Source: Craurococcus roseus
Lineage (GTDB): Bacteria > Pseudomonadota > Alphaproteobacteria > Acetobacterales > Acetobacteraceae
DNA: 64,000 bases
NCBI RefSeq assembly: GCF_039523795.1
Contig: NZ_BAAAFZ010000050.1
Location: forward strand, 1 to 64,000
Direction: 5' to 3'
In this document: positions 5,984 through 14,925 of the stretch, piece after piece
Layout: every line of letters begins with the position of its first letter
Numbering within the stretch: position 1 is the first letter of the stretch
Notes under the pieces: generated by a model
The model's input: the letters and a program-made list of their open reading frames with translations, nothing else
Database searches by the model: none
What the model was told of the DNA's origin: nothing
Translations under genes and position numbers: made by a program

Positions 5984-7480
5984 ATGGGCTTCCTGACCGA
6001 CGAGGAGATCGCCGAACTCCGCCCCGCCCAGGAGGCGATGTTCCCGTCGCCGATCCCGACGCGGGTCGTCTCCTCCGACGAGTTCGCGCCCATCCCGCAA
6101 ACGGCCGGGCAGCGCGAGGTCGAGGCGCGCATCAAGTCCATGGCCGACGAGATCGGCGCCAAGCAGAACCGCACCCGCCGCGGCTTCCTGGCGACCACCT
6201 CCGGCATGGCCGCCGCCTTCCTGGCCATGAACCAGGTCTACGGCCCCGTCTTCGGCGTTTCCGAGGCCGAGGCGCGGGAGCCCGAGCGCGCCGAGGCCCG
6301 GGCCGCCTCGCTGCGCGACCAGTTCATCCTGGACGTCCACACCCACTTCCTGCGCGACGACACGCGCATCATGGGCTTCGTGGAGATGCGCAAGGCCGTC
6401 GGCCGCGCCGGCTGGAACCCGGCCCTGAACCCCGAGGAGCAGAGCATCGAGAGCCTGAAATACGGCAACTGGTTCAAGGAGGTCTTCCTTGACAGCGACA
6501 CCAAGGTCGCCCTCATCAGCGGCGCGCCCTCGGACGAGCCGCAGGACTGGTTCCTGACCAACCGGATGAAGTTCGACGCGCGGAAGAAGGTCAACGACGC
6601 CGCCGGCACCCGCCGCTGCATGAGCCACGCCATCTTCACCCCGGGCCAGCCCGGCTGGATGGAGCAGGTGGAGAAGGCCATCGAGGAGCTGAAGCCCGAC
6701 AGCTTCAAGGGCTACACCATCGGCGACAACACCAACAAGAACCTCGCCCAGTGGCCCTGGCGCATGGACGACGAGAAGCTGATGTACCCGTTCTACGAGC
6801 GCCTGCTCAAAGCCGGGCACGACATCGTCTGCGTACACAAGGGCCTGTTCCCGCCGCAGATCGAGGCGCGTTTCCCGCACCTGCTGCCCTACGCGACGGT
6901 GGAGGACGTCGGCCGCGCGGCGAAGGACTGGCCGCAGATCAGGTTCGTCATCTACCACTCCGCCTACCGCTTCGCCGGCGGCGGCACCGCCGAGCAGGGC
7001 CTGGCGCAGTTCGAGCGCACCGGCCGCGTCGAGTGGACCAGCGACCTCGCCGAGATCCCCGAGAAGCAAGGCGTCTCCAACGTGTACGGCGACCTCGGCC
7101 AGATCTTCGCGCAAACGACGGTGGTGCAGCCGCGCCTCGCCGCCGCGCTGATGGGTATCTTGGTGAAGGGCCTGGGCGCCGACCACGTCGTCTGGGGCAC
7201 GGACGCGGTCTGGACCGGCTCGCCGCAGTGGCAGATCGAAGCGCTCCGCCGCCTGGAGATTCCGGAGGACATGCAGCGCCGGTACGGCTTCGCCCCCCTC
7301 GGCCCCGCCGACGGCCCGGTGAAGAACGCGATCTTCGCGGAAAACTCGGCGAAGATGTATCGCTACGACATGCGCCGCGCCGACCTCGACGCCGACGAGG
7401 TCTCGCGCGTGAAGAAGGAGTACGCCGCGGCCGGCGGCGAGCGCAGCAACCTAGCCTACGGATACGTCGCGCCAGGATGA
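5984..7480 (+). CDS. Amidohydrolase family protein with internal Tat-like motif
   Basis: A 498-aa protein of the amidohydrolase-2 (metal-dependent TIM-barrel) class. The metal-binding start LDVHTHF lies at residues 116-122, later His residues occur in VCVHKGLFP and IYHSAYRF, and WGTDAVW near the end supplies the usual barrel-end Asp. Residues 62-83 (NRTRRGFLATTSG followed by a hydrophobic run) look like a twin-arginine export signal, but it begins 60 residues in, after a charged N-terminus, which is unusual. The ATG at 5984 has a good GGAAGGAGA site. Likely a decarboxylase or hydrolase of a ring or carboxylate compound; the substrate is unknown. It overlaps the next gene (ATGA), so the two are translationally coupled. 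Confidence 0.85.
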   Translation: MGFLTDEEIAELRPAQEAMFPSPIPTRVVSSDEFAPIPQTAGQREVEARIKSMADEIGAKQNRTRRGFLATTSGMAAAFLAMNQVYGPVFGVSEAEAREPERAEARAASLRDQFILDVHTHFLRDDTRIMGFVEMRKAVGRAGWNPALNPEEQSIESLKYGNWFKEVFLDSDTKVALISGAPSDEPQDWFLTNRMKFDARKKVNDAAGTRRCMSHAIFTPGQPGWMEQVEKAIEELKPDSFKGYTIGDNTNKNLAQWPWRMDDEKLMYPFYERLLKAGHDIVCVHKGLFPPQIEARFPHLLPYATVEDVGRAAKDWPQIRFVIYHSAYRFAGGGTAEQGLAQFERTGRVEWTSDLAEIPEKQGVSNVYGDLGQIFAQTTVVQPRLAAALMGILVKGLGADHVVWGTDAVWTGSPQWQIEALRRLEIPEDMQRRYGFAPLGPADGPVKNAIFAENSAKMYRYDMRRADLDADEVSRVKKEYAAAGGERSNLAYGYVAPG

Positions 7481-8007
7481 GGCCGCCGGCGCCCGTGCTG
7501 GTCGTCCTCGGCAGCTTGCCCGGCACGGGCAAGACCACGATCGCCCGGATCGCGGCCTCCCGCCTGCGCGCCGCCTACATCCGGATCGACGCCATCGAAC
7601 AGGCCATGCGCTCCGCGGGCGTTTTGGCGAGGCCGGACGGCGTCGGCCCCGCCGGCTACATGGCCGCCTACGCACTGGCGAAGGAGAACCTGCGCCTCGG
7701 CCTCCCCGTCGTCGCCGACTGCGTCAACCCGCTCCCCGAAACGCGCGCCGCGTGGCGGGAAGCGGCGGCGCCCCTGCCCATCGTGGAGGTGGAGGTCGTC
7801 TGCTCCGACCCCGCCGAACACCGACGCCGCGTCGAGGCACGCACCGCCGACCTCCCCGGCTTGGTCCCGCCGACCTGGGCATCGGTGCTGCGCCACGAGT
7901 ACGCGCCGTGGACCGGGCCGCGCCTCGTCCTCGACACCGCCTCCCTCGGCGCCGAAGACGCCGCGTCGCGCGTCTGCGGCGAGGCGGCCGGCCTGTGCGC
8001 CGGATGA
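7477..8007 (+). CDS. Small AAA/P-loop kinase-like ATPase
   Basis: A 176-aa cytoplasmic protein with Walker A motif GSLPGTGKTT at residues 12-21, followed by a compact alpha/beta nucleotide-kinase fold with RIDAIEQAM, VVADCVNP (a Walker B-like strand) and an Arg-rich lid segment EHRRRVEAR. It resembles small zeta-toxin or chloramphenicol-phosphotransferase-like kinases that phosphorylate small molecules. Its ATG overlaps the amidohydrolase stop, so its function is probably linked to that gene. No antitoxin-like partner is seen, which argues against a toxin role. Confidence 0.8.
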   Translation: MRPPAPVLVVLGSLPGTGKTTIARIAASRLRAAYIRIDAIEQAMRSAGVLARPDGVGPAGYMAAYALAKENLRLGLPVVADCVNPLPETRAAWREAAAPLPIVEVEVVCSDPAEHRRRVEARTADLPGLVPPTWASVLRHEYAPWTGPRLVLDTASLGAEDAASRVCGEAAGLCAG

Positions 8008-8234
8008 CGGGCGAGGCGCACGCGGCGGCGCGCGCGGGCCGGGCACCGGCGCGGCGGGAGCGGAAGCCGCGGCCCGCCGTTCCTGAGGCGCACGCGCCAT
8101 GCGGCCCACCCCGCCGCCCCGTCGGCCGAGCGGCTGGGCACGGTGCGCCCCGTCGCGCGGCGGACCGAGAAGCCCGCGCCGCGCCGTCCGGCAATCGGTG
8201 CCCGCCGCGGAAAGGCCGCGGCGCAGCAGCGGCA

Positions 8235-9287
8235 TCAGCGGAGCGACGACAGCCAGCGCGCGATCGCCGCCTCCGCCGCGGCGCCCTCCAAGGCCCGCCG
8301 CCGCGCCTCATCGTCGGCCGGCAACGGCAAGCCCTGTTCCACGCGGAACAGGTCGCGGTAGCGGCCCAGCAGCACCTGCCGCACGCCGAGCCGCGCCGGC
8401 GCCGGGCTCGACGGGTCGAGCTGCAAGCCGAAGCCCGAGAGGTGGTGGCCCGGGGCGTCGCGGTTCGGGGACACGAAGCCCTCCACCGAGAGCGCGGAAA
8501 CCCGCCCGGAGAACACGGCGAGGGGCCTTTCCTCGAACCCCTCGGCCACCAGGCCGCCGCCCCCGGCGGGCCGGCCCTGGACGGTGACGAACCGCCCGAC
8601 CGAAGCGCCTGCCGCCGGCACGCCCCGCGCGTCCACCCTCGTCCCGCCGACCACCAAGCCGCCGCCCTCGGCCCGCAACAGTCCGCGGAGCGACGCCGCC
8701 GCCGGGGCGCCGCTGTCCAGCACGCGGAGCGAGGTCGCGACCACCGCCTCGTCCCGCCACAGCCCGCTCACCGCGACCGTTCGGCCCGGCCGCAGCTCCG
8801 CGGCCGCTCCGCCCCGCGCGTCGCGCACCGGGACGCCGGGCGCGAGCACCAGCCGCGTGCCGAGCACCGACCAGCCGCCGCCGTCATCAGCCGCCCGCTC
8901 CAGCGGCCCGGTGACCGGGTGGAACACCGCGACGCGCGTCGCCAGCAGGCGGCCGGCCCCGCCGCCGCCCTCGCGCGGCGCCGCTTCGGCCGCGACCGTG
9001 TCGCCCGGCAGCACCGGCGCGCCGCCCGGCGTTTCGAAGGCCGTGGCGGGGGAGGTTTCCAGCAGCAGCCCGTTGACGCGCAGGCTGCCGAGCCCGGTGA
9101 CGGAGCCGAAGACGCCGGTGCCGCCGATCCCGCCGTCGTCGGAACCGTGCTCGGCAGCGGCGAACCGCCCTGTGCCGCCGATGCCGCCATCGTCGGGGGC
9201 GCGACGGTCCGCCACGCCGCCGCCGACCCCGCGGCACGCGGCCTGGAGCAAGGGCAACGCCGCCAGGAACAGGTGGCGCCGACGCAT
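8235..9287 (-). CDS. DUF5666 domain exported protein
   Basis: A 350-aa protein with an N-terminal export signal (MRRRHLFLAALPLLQAAC), probably lipid-modified at Cys18. Two copies of DDGGIGGTG lie at 32-40 and 50-58; a GIGGTG element is common at the start of DUF5666 proteins. The remainder is a series of small beta-barrel repeats with the recurring pattern of V-x-G...V...G typical of DUF5666, an uncharacterised envelope domain. It follows the DUF6502 gene with a one-base TGATG overlap, so the two are co-translated. The pair is a recurring arrangement in proteobacteria. No enzymatic motif is seen. Confidence 0.8.
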   Translation of the reverse strand: MRRRHLFLAALPLLQAACRGVGGGVADRRAPDDGGIGGTGRFAAAEHGSDDGGIGGTGVFGSVTGLGSLRVNGLLLETSPATAFETPGGAPVLPGDTVAAEAAPREGGGGAGRLLATRVAVFHPVTGPLERAADDGGGWSVLGTRLVLAPGVPVRDARGGAAAELRPGRTVAVSGLWRDEAVVATSLRVLDSGAPAAASLRGLLRAEGGGLVVGGTRVDARGVPAAGASVGRFVTVQGRPAGGGGLVAEGFEERPLAVFSGRVSALSVEGFVSPNRDAPGHHLSGFGLQLDPSSPAPARLGVRQVLLGRYRDLFRVEQGLPLPADDEARRRALEGAAAEAAIARWLSSLR

Positions 9288-10135
9288 CAAGCCTTCTCCT
9301 CCGGCGGCGCGGCACCGTCCGCCTCGCGCTCGGCGCGGAAGAAGTACACGCCGAAGCGGAAGCGCTCTCCCGCGCCCGCGTCGTCCTGCGCCGCCTGCTG
9401 CATCTCCAGGGCGAGGCCGTTGAGGTGCCGCAGCGCCGCCAGCGCCAGCGTCCGCGCCTCCGCCTCCAGGCGGTCCACGTCGGCCGGCCGCAGGTTGTTG
9501 TAGTACACGGCGCGCTCCAGGAAACGGCGGTCGTCCGGGCCGGCCAGCAGGTTGCCCGCCGCGGCCGCCATGTGGTCGTGCAGGTTGCGCTCGAAGAAGG
9601 CGAGCATCTCCTCGCCGCCCTTCGCGGGCACGAAGGCGTCGGCGAGCAGGCGCACCGCGCCGCCCTCGCCGCCCTCCACGAGCCCGAGCCGCACCAGTTC
9701 GTCCAGCACCGTGCGGGGCCGCACGTCCTTGCTGACGCCGGCCACCAGCGCGTCGAAGGCCGCGCGTGGCAGGGCGCGCGGGCGCCCATCGGCGTCCAGG
9801 TGGTCGGGGTGGCCGAGCCAGCGGCCGACCACCGTCGCCGCGACCCCCCCCGCGCGTGGGGTTGAAACCGGGTGCGACCGCTCGCGGATGGCGCGCACGT
9901 CCTTGCGGTGGACGCCGGTGACGAGGCTGACGCGGCTGTCGGAAGGCTCGCGGCCGCCGAGCCGGAAGTCGCGGGAGGCGACCTCCACGAAGCACTCCTT
10001 CAGCGCCGCCACCACCGCCGGCAGCGTGGCGCCGGAGGCGATCAGGACGCGCACCAAGGGACGCAGCAGGGCTTTGGTGGCCGCCAGGACGGACGCGGCT
10101 GAGTGGGTAGGACTCACGGAACGATCCGGTACCAT
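9287..10135 (-). CDS. DUF6502 family protein
   Basis: A 282-aa soluble, helix-rich protein matching the DUF6502 pattern: an N-terminal helical domain with ALLRPLVRVLIASG, a helix-turn-helix-like segment (SRVSLVTGVHRKDVRAI, about residues 66-83), a variable middle and a conserved C-terminal part with FFERNLHDHMAAAAGNLL and YYNNL. The early SLVTGVHRKDV segment resembles a DNA-binding recognition helix, so it may control its own operon. It is the first gene of the DUF6502-DUF5666 operon and diverges from the fasciclin gene. Its start codon overlaps a TTGTGGG box that recurs in the shared upstream region. Confidence 0.8.
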   Translation of the reverse strand: MVPDRSVSPTHSAASVLAATKALLRPLVRVLIASGATLPAVVAALKECFVEVASRDFRLGGREPSDSRVSLVTGVHRKDVRAIRERSHPVSTPRAGGVAATVVGRWLGHPDHLDADGRPRALPRAAFDALVAGVSKDVRPRTVLDELVRLGLVEGGEGGAVRLLADAFVPAKGGEEMLAFFERNLHDHMAAAAGNLLAGPDDRRFLERAVYYNNLRPADVDRLEAEARTLALAALRHLNGLALEMQQAAQDDAGAGERFRFGVYFFRAEREADGAAPPEEKA

Positions 10136-10249
10136 TGTGGGAGAATTTCTCGGCGTGTTACAGTAGAGGGCGCGAGGATCACTGATATGTGAGGATATGG
10201 ATGCAATCTGTCACGCGACAAAGAAGTTTTGTGGGATATTTACCCACAA
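10135..10249. promoter_or_regulatory. Divergent control region with repeated TTGTGGG boxes
   Basis: TTGTGGG at 10135-10141 and at 10229-10235, the latter paired with CCCACAA at 10243-10249 as a perfect 7-bp inverted repeat with a 7-bp AT-rich spacer. GAGAATTTCTC at 10141-10151 is a palindrome around a central T. The region is markedly AT-rich compared with its surroundings and separates the divergent DUF6502 and fasciclin genes, so it probably holds both promoters and an operator. Confidence 0.5.
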
Positions 10250-10272
10250 TCGCCAATACAGGAGACCTTGGC

Positions 10273-11835
10273 ATGAGCAGCCTGCTTCCCGCCGACGGCC
10301 GTTTCGACCTCCTCCAGAGCGCCCTCGAACTCACCGGCCTCGACAGCGCCCTCGCGGCGCCCGGCGCGGATCTGACCGTGCTCGCGCCGACCGACGAGGC
10401 GTTCCTCCGTCTGGCCCAGGGCCTCGGCTACGCCGGTGACGACGAGGACGGGGCGTTCGCCGCCATCGCCACCGCGCTGGCCGGCCTGGCGCCCGACGGC
10501 GACGCGGTGCCGTTGCTCGCCGACATCCTGCGCTACCACGTGCTCCCCGGCGCCCAGACCCGCGACGAGATCGAGGCCGCGCGTTCGGTGCCCACCCTGC
10601 TCGGCGGCGTGCCGCTCGCGCCCTTCGGCGACGCGATCGGCGACAGCGACCCGGACGCCCGCGATCCCCGCTTCGTGCCGGGCGAGGGCGACATCGCGGC
10701 CGGCGACGGCGTGCTGGTGCAGCCGATCGACGGCGTGCTGCTGCCGATCGACGTCCCGGGCCTCGGCGGCGACGAGCCGGCGCCGCCCACGGTCGCCGGC
10801 GTCGCCGCGGCCGCGTCCGGCGAAGGCTTCGACTCCGACGGCGGCGACTTCGACATCCTGCTCGCCGCCGCGGGGGCCGCGGGCCTGACAGGCGCCCTGG
10901 CGGACCCGGGCGCGAACCTCACCGTGTTCGCGCCGACCGACGACGCCTTCGCCGAGCTCGCCCGCACGCTCGGCGCCCACCCCGATAGCGAGCAGGCGAC
11001 CTTCGAGGCCATCGCCTCGACCCTCGCGGAGTTGGCGCCGGACGGCGACCCGATCCCGCTGCTGCGCGACGTGCTGCTGTACCACGTGGTGGACGGCCGG
11101 TTCGGCCAGGCGCAGGCCGGGGCCGCAGGCCCGCTCGCCACGCTGGCCGGCGGGACCATCGAGGTTTCGGGCGTTTCGACCGCCGACGCCGACCCGGATG
11201 TGCGCGACGCCCGCTTCGTGCCGGGCGCAGGCGACATCCTCGCCTCCAACGGCGCCGTGCAGCCGATCGACCGGGTGCTGCTGCCGCTCGACCTGGAGAC
11301 CGCGAACGACGGCGTCAGCCTCTCCATCGCCGGCGAGCTGGCGAAGTCGGGCGACGGCTTCGACGCCAACGGCGAGGACTTCGACCTGCTGAACGCGGCG
11401 CTGGACGCGGCCGGGCTGACGGGGGCGCTGGACGACGCCTCGGCGCACCTGACGCTGTTCGCGCCGACGGACGCGGCCTTCATCGGCCTCGCGCAAGCCT
11501 TCGGCTTCGAAGGCGACGGCGAGGAGGAGGCGTTCGGCGCCATCGTGGGCGCGCTGACCGAGGCGGGCCACGGCGACCCGATCCCGCTGCTCACCGACAT
11601 CCTCACCTACCACGTGGCGCCGGGCCTGCTGGCGGCCGAGGACGTCGTCGCGGCCGAGAGCATCGCCACCCTCTCCGGCGAGGCGATAACGCCGGACGGC
11701 GCGGTGCTGGGCGACCTCGACCCGTTCGTGCCCGACCCGGAGGTGATCGTGGCGCGCGCCGACCTGCCGGCGACGAACGGGCTGGTCCACGCGATCGACG
11801 GCGTGCTGCTGCCCTTCGACGCGCCGCTGGTGTGA
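10273..11835 (+). CDS. Triple fasciclin (FAS1) domain protein
   Basis: A 520-aa acidic protein made of three FAS1 domains (about residues 8-160, 185-345 and 365-520). Each repeats the FAS1 signature: LTVLAPTDEAF, LTVFAPTDDAF and LTLFAPTDAAF for the first box, and RYHV / YHV plus PIDGVLLP-type second boxes. FAS1 domains mediate adhesion in secreted or surface proteins. Here there is no signal peptide: the frame starts at an ATG with an AGGAGA ribosome site and goes straight into domain 1. It may be secreted by a non-classical or type I route, or act inside the cell. A longer start at 10189 would cross the operator-like hairpin and adds no signal. Highly acidic, with many Asp-Gly segments that could bind calcium. 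Confidence 0.9.
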   Translation: MSSLLPADGRFDLLQSALELTGLDSALAAPGADLTVLAPTDEAFLRLAQGLGYAGDDEDGAFAAIATALAGLAPDGDAVPLLADILRYHVLPGAQTRDEIEAARSVPTLLGGVPLAPFGDAIGDSDPDARDPRFVPGEGDIAAGDGVLVQPIDGVLLPIDVPGLGGDEPAPPTVAGVAAAASGEGFDSDGGDFDILLAAAGAAGLTGALADPGANLTVFAPTDDAFAELARTLGAHPDSEQATFEAIASTLAELAPDGDPIPLLRDVLLYHVVDGRFGQAQAGAAGPLATLAGGTIEVSGVSTADADPDVRDARFVPGAGDILASNGAVQPIDRVLLPLDLETANDGVSLSIAGELAKSGDGFDANGEDFDLLNAALDAAGLTGALDDASAHLTLFAPTDAAFIGLAQAFGFEGDGEEEAFGAIVGALTEAGHGDPIPLLTDILTYHVAPGLLAAEDVVAAESIATLSGEAITPDGAVLGDLDPFVPDPEVIVARADLPATNGLVHAIDGVLLPFDAPLV

Positions 11836-11863
11836 CGGCCGGCGCGCGGCGGGGCCGGGGCGT

Positions 11864-12829
11864 CTATTCCAGCTTCAGCCCCGCCGCGCGGATCACCGTC
11901 CCCCACTTGTCCAACTCGTCGCGGACCAGCGCGGCGAACTGCGCGCTGTCCCGCGGCCAGACGGTCGCGCCGCCGGCGCGGATGCGCTCGGCGGTCTCCG
12001 GCCGCTGCACGATGCCGAGGATCGCCGCCGCCAGCCGGTCGCGCATCGCCTGCGGCAGCGCGGCGGGGCCGACGAAGCCGAACCAGACGTAGACCTCGAA
12101 GTCCGCGAGCCCCGCCTCCTGTAAGGTCGGCACCTCCGGCGCCGCCGGATCGCGCTCGCGGCCGGTCACGGCCAGGATGCGCAGCTTGCCCGCTTGCGCT
12201 TGCGGCAGGACGTTCGGCAGGTTGTCCATGGTCCAGTCCACCCGGCCGCCGATCAGGTCCGCGATGCCGGGCGCGCTGCCGCGGTAGGGCACGTGGACGC
12301 CTGGGATGCCGGTGCGGTGCTTCAACAGCTCCGCCGCGAGGTGCGGGCTGGAGCCGGTGCCGGAACTGGCGAAGGACAGGCCGCCCGGCTTGGCTTTCGA
12401 GCGCGCGATGAGGTCGGCGAGACTCGCCATGCCGCTCTCGGCCGAGACGGTCAGCGCGTTCATCAGCCGCGCCGCCACGCAGATCGGCGACAGGTCGCGC
12501 CGCGGGTCGTAGCCGGTGTTGGCGAAGAGGAAGGGGTTCATGGTCAGGTTGGCGGTGTTGGCGACGGCGATGGTGGTCCCGTCCGGCGCCGCCTGGGCCG
12601 CAGCGGCGATGCCGATGGAGCCGCTGGCGCCCGGGCGGTTCTCGACCACGCCGATTTGGCCGAGCGCGCCCTGCATCCCGTCCGCCACCAGCCGCGCCAG
12701 GGCGTCGTTGAAGGCGCCGGGCGTGTAGGGGACGATGATCCGCACCGGCCCGGCCTGGGCGGCGGCGGGCCGTGCCACGAGCAAGGCGGGCGCGGCGAGG
12801 AGCAGGTGGCGGCGGCGCGGCGCGGTCAT
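11864..12829 (-). CDS. Bug/TctC-family tripartite tricarboxylate transporter binding protein
   Basis: A 321-aa periplasmic solute-binding protein with a signal peptide (RRRHLLLAAPALLVARPAAAQA) and the Bug fold. Typical landmarks are PVRIIVPYTPG near residue 28, VENRPGASGSIG near 62, VPYRGSAPGIADLIGG near 178 and FVGPAALPQ near 253. Bug proteins bind small carboxylates, amino acids or aromatics. No TctA/TctB membrane genes are nearby, so it is an orphan binding protein, as is common in this group. It is separated from the acyl-CoA ligase upstream by 75 bp and may be the last gene of that transcription unit. Confidence 0.9.
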   Translation of the reverse strand: MTAPRRRHLLLAAPALLVARPAAAQAGPVRIIVPYTPGAFNDALARLVADGMQGALGQIGVVENRPGASGSIGIAAAAQAAPDGTTIAVANTANLTMNPFLFANTGYDPRRDLSPICVAARLMNALTVSAESGMASLADLIARSKAKPGGLSFASSGTGSSPHLAAELLKHRTGIPGVHVPYRGSAPGIADLIGGRVDWTMDNLPNVLPQAQAGKLRILAVTGRERDPAAPEVPTLQEAGLADFEVYVWFGFVGPAALPQAMRDRLAAAILGIVQRPETAERIRAGGATVWPRDSAQFAALVRDELDKWGTVIRAAGLKLE

Positions 12830-12904
12830 GCTGGAACCTCCCTGGCCGGTCCTCCAGGCGGGACCGTTGCGGGGCAGGTTAGACCGCGGCCGGGCCGCTT
12901 GTCC

Positions 12905-14548
12905 TCAGCCTTCGGCGCCGCCGTCGTGCAGGCGTTGCCGCAGTTCGTACTTCTGGATCTTGCCGGTCGAGGTCTTCGGCAGCGGGCCGAAGGTGACGCC
13001 CTTCGGCGCCTTGAAGCCGGCGAGCCGCGCCCGGCACCACGCGACCACCTCCGCCTCGGTGAGCGCCGCCCCCGCCGCGCCCGGCGACGGCGTGACGAAG
13101 GCGTGCGGCACCTCGCCCCATTTCGGGTCGGGCCGCGCCACCACCGCCGCTTCCATGATGGCGGGGTGGGCGTAGAGCACCTCTTCCACCTCCAGCGTGG
13201 AGACGTTCTCGCCGCCGGAGATGACGATGTCCTTGGCGCGGTCCTTCACCTCGATGTAGCCGTCCGGATGCGTCACGCCGAGGTCGCCGGTGTGGAACCA
13301 GCCGCCGGCGAAGGCCGCCTCCGTGGCGGCCGGGTTGCGGAGGTAGCCCTTCATCACCGTGTTGCCGCGCAGCATGACCTCGCCGAGCGTGACGCCGTCC
13401 GCGGGCACGGGCCGCATGGTGTCGGGGTCGAGCACCGCCGCCTCCTCCAGCGTCGGGTGGTTCACGCCCTGGCGCGCCATGAAGGCGGCGCGCTCCTCCA
13501 AGGGCAGCGCGTCGAGCCCCGGTTGCGGCATGCAGATGGTGGCCGGGCCGTAGCATTCGGTGAGGCCGTAGAGGTGCGTCACCGCGAAGCCCAGGCCCTC
13601 CATGCGCGCGATCACGGCGGAGGGCGGCGCGGCGCCGCCGGTGGCGATGCGGCAGGTTTGGGAGAAGGCCTGGCGCTGCTCCGCCGGCGCGTGGATCAGC
13701 ATGGTGAGCACCACGGGCGCCGCGCACATGTGCGTCACGCCGTGCTCCGCCACCGCGGCGAAGATCGCCGCCGGTTCAACCCGCCGCAGGCAGACATGGG
13801 TGCCGCCCTGCAAGGTCACGGCCCAGGTGTAGGTCCAGCCGTTGCAGTGGAACATCGGCAGCGTCCAGAGATAGACGCTCTCCGGCGAGAGCCCGAAGGC
13901 GAGCGCGTTGCCGCAGGCGTTGAGGTAGGCGCCGCGGTGGTGCGTGACGACGCCCTTCGGGTCGCCGGTGGTGCCGGAGGTGTAGGAGAGCGCGATGCTC
14001 TCCCACTCGTCCGCCGGCATCCGCCCCGGCGTGGCGGCGTCGCCGGTGGCGAGGAAGGCTTCGTACTCCGTGCCGCCGATCGCCTCGCCGGCGGTGGGCG
14101 CCTCCGGGTCGGCGATCTCGACGACGAAGGGTTTCGGCTCCGGCATCTCCGCGAGCGCCGCGCGCGCCACCGCGCCCCACTCCCGGTCCACGACGAGGGC
14201 GCGGGCGCTGGAGTGACGCAGGATGAAGCCGACGGCCGGCGCGTCCAGGCGGATGTTGATGGTGTTCAGCACCGCGCCGGCCATCGGCACGCCGTAGTGC
14301 GCTTCCAGCATCTCCGGGATGTTCGGCGCCAACACCGACACCGTGTCCCCCGGTTCGATGCCGGCGGCGGCGAGGGCCGAGGCGAGTCGGCGGCAGCGCG
14401 CCAGCATCTCCGCATAGGCGAAGCGCCGCGCGCCGTGGATGACCGCCACGCGATTCGGGTACACGCGCGCGCTGCGCAGCAGGAAGGAGAGGGGGGTGAG
14501 CGGGACGTGGTTCGCCGGCAGCCGCGGCAGGGTCTCGTGGTCGCGCAT
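12905..14548 (-). CDS. Acyl-CoA synthetase (AMP-forming)
   Basis: A 547-aa adenylate-forming ligase that activates a carboxylic acid to its acyl-CoA. Motifs: P-loop YTSGTTGDPKG at 189-199, LYGLTECYGP near 337, GWFHTGDLG near 424, the hinge-lysine region VKDRAKDIVISGGENVS near 442, and STGKIQKYELR at the end with the catalytic lysine. It belongs to the branch of medium/long-chain and methylmercaptopropionate-type ligases. Last gene of the acyl-CoA cluster, with 14 bp to the DUF6285 gene. With the upstream dehydrogenase it forms the start of a beta-oxidation-like route; the chain length cannot be told. Confidence 0.9.
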   Translation of the reverse strand: MRDHETLPRLPANHVPLTPLSFLLRSARVYPNRVAVIHGARRFAYAEMLARCRRLASALAAAGIEPGDTVSVLAPNIPEMLEAHYGVPMAGAVLNTINIRLDAPAVGFILRHSSARALVVDREWGAVARAALAEMPEPKPFVVEIADPEAPTAGEAIGGTEYEAFLATGDAATPGRMPADEWESIALSYTSGTTGDPKGVVTHHRGAYLNACGNALAFGLSPESVYLWTLPMFHCNGWTYTWAVTLQGGTHVCLRRVEPAAIFAAVAEHGVTHMCAAPVVLTMLIHAPAEQRQAFSQTCRIATGGAAPPSAVIARMEGLGFAVTHLYGLTECYGPATICMPQPGLDALPLEERAAFMARQGVNHPTLEEAAVLDPDTMRPVPADGVTLGEVMLRGNTVMKGYLRNPAATEAAFAGGWFHTGDLGVTHPDGYIEVKDRAKDIVISGGENVSTLEVEEVLYAHPAIMEAAVVARPDPKWGEVPHAFVTPSPGAAGAALTEAEVVAWCRARLAGFKAPKGVTFGPLPKTSTGKIQKYELRQRLHDGGAEG

Positions 14549-14562
14549 GGCGCTCCCTCCTC

Positions 14563-14925
14563 CTAGCGGCTGCCGCCGAGCGCCCGCGGGTTGCTGATCG
14601 AGCAGCGCAGCCGCGTCAGCTCCACCAGCGCCTTCGCCGCCGCGGCATGGCCGGGCGTGCCGGGGTCGCGCTCCCCCGAGCGGATCTCCGCCGCGAGGAG
14701 GTTCAACAAGGCGTCGGGCTCGGCGTGCGGCGCGTCGAGCAGCGCGCGCAGCCGGGCGAGGGCCGGCGCGGCGTCCGCCGCCATGCCGCGCCGCGCGATG
14801 GCCATGGCGTTCGCCACCATGCGCGCTTCGAAGCGCTTCGACTCCGGCAGGTGCGGCAGCAGCTCGCGCAGCAGCACGTCACGCGCGGTTTCCAGCAGCC
14901 CGGCGGCGTCCGGCCGCTCAAGCAT
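14563..14925 (-). CDS. DUF6285 domain protein
   Basis: A 120-aa helical protein. The opening (LLETARDVLLRELLPHLP, then RFEARMVANAMAIARR) is the DUF6285 pattern, a small domain regularly found right after APH-like phosphotransferases in acyl-CoA degradation clusters. It overlaps that gene by 8 bp. The domain has no known activity; position suggests it works with or regulates the kinase-like partner. Confidence 0.82.
   Translation of the reverse strand: MLERPDAAGLLETARDVLLRELLPHLPESKRFEARMVANAMAIARRGMAADAAPALARLRALLDAPHAEPDALLNLLAAEIRSGERDPGTPGHAAAAKALVELTRLRCSISNPRALGGSR

Noticed and set aside
10189..10272. Upstream ATG for the fasciclin gene
   Set aside because: It would run through the inverted repeat, adds no signal peptide and has no ribosome site; the ATG at 10273 does.
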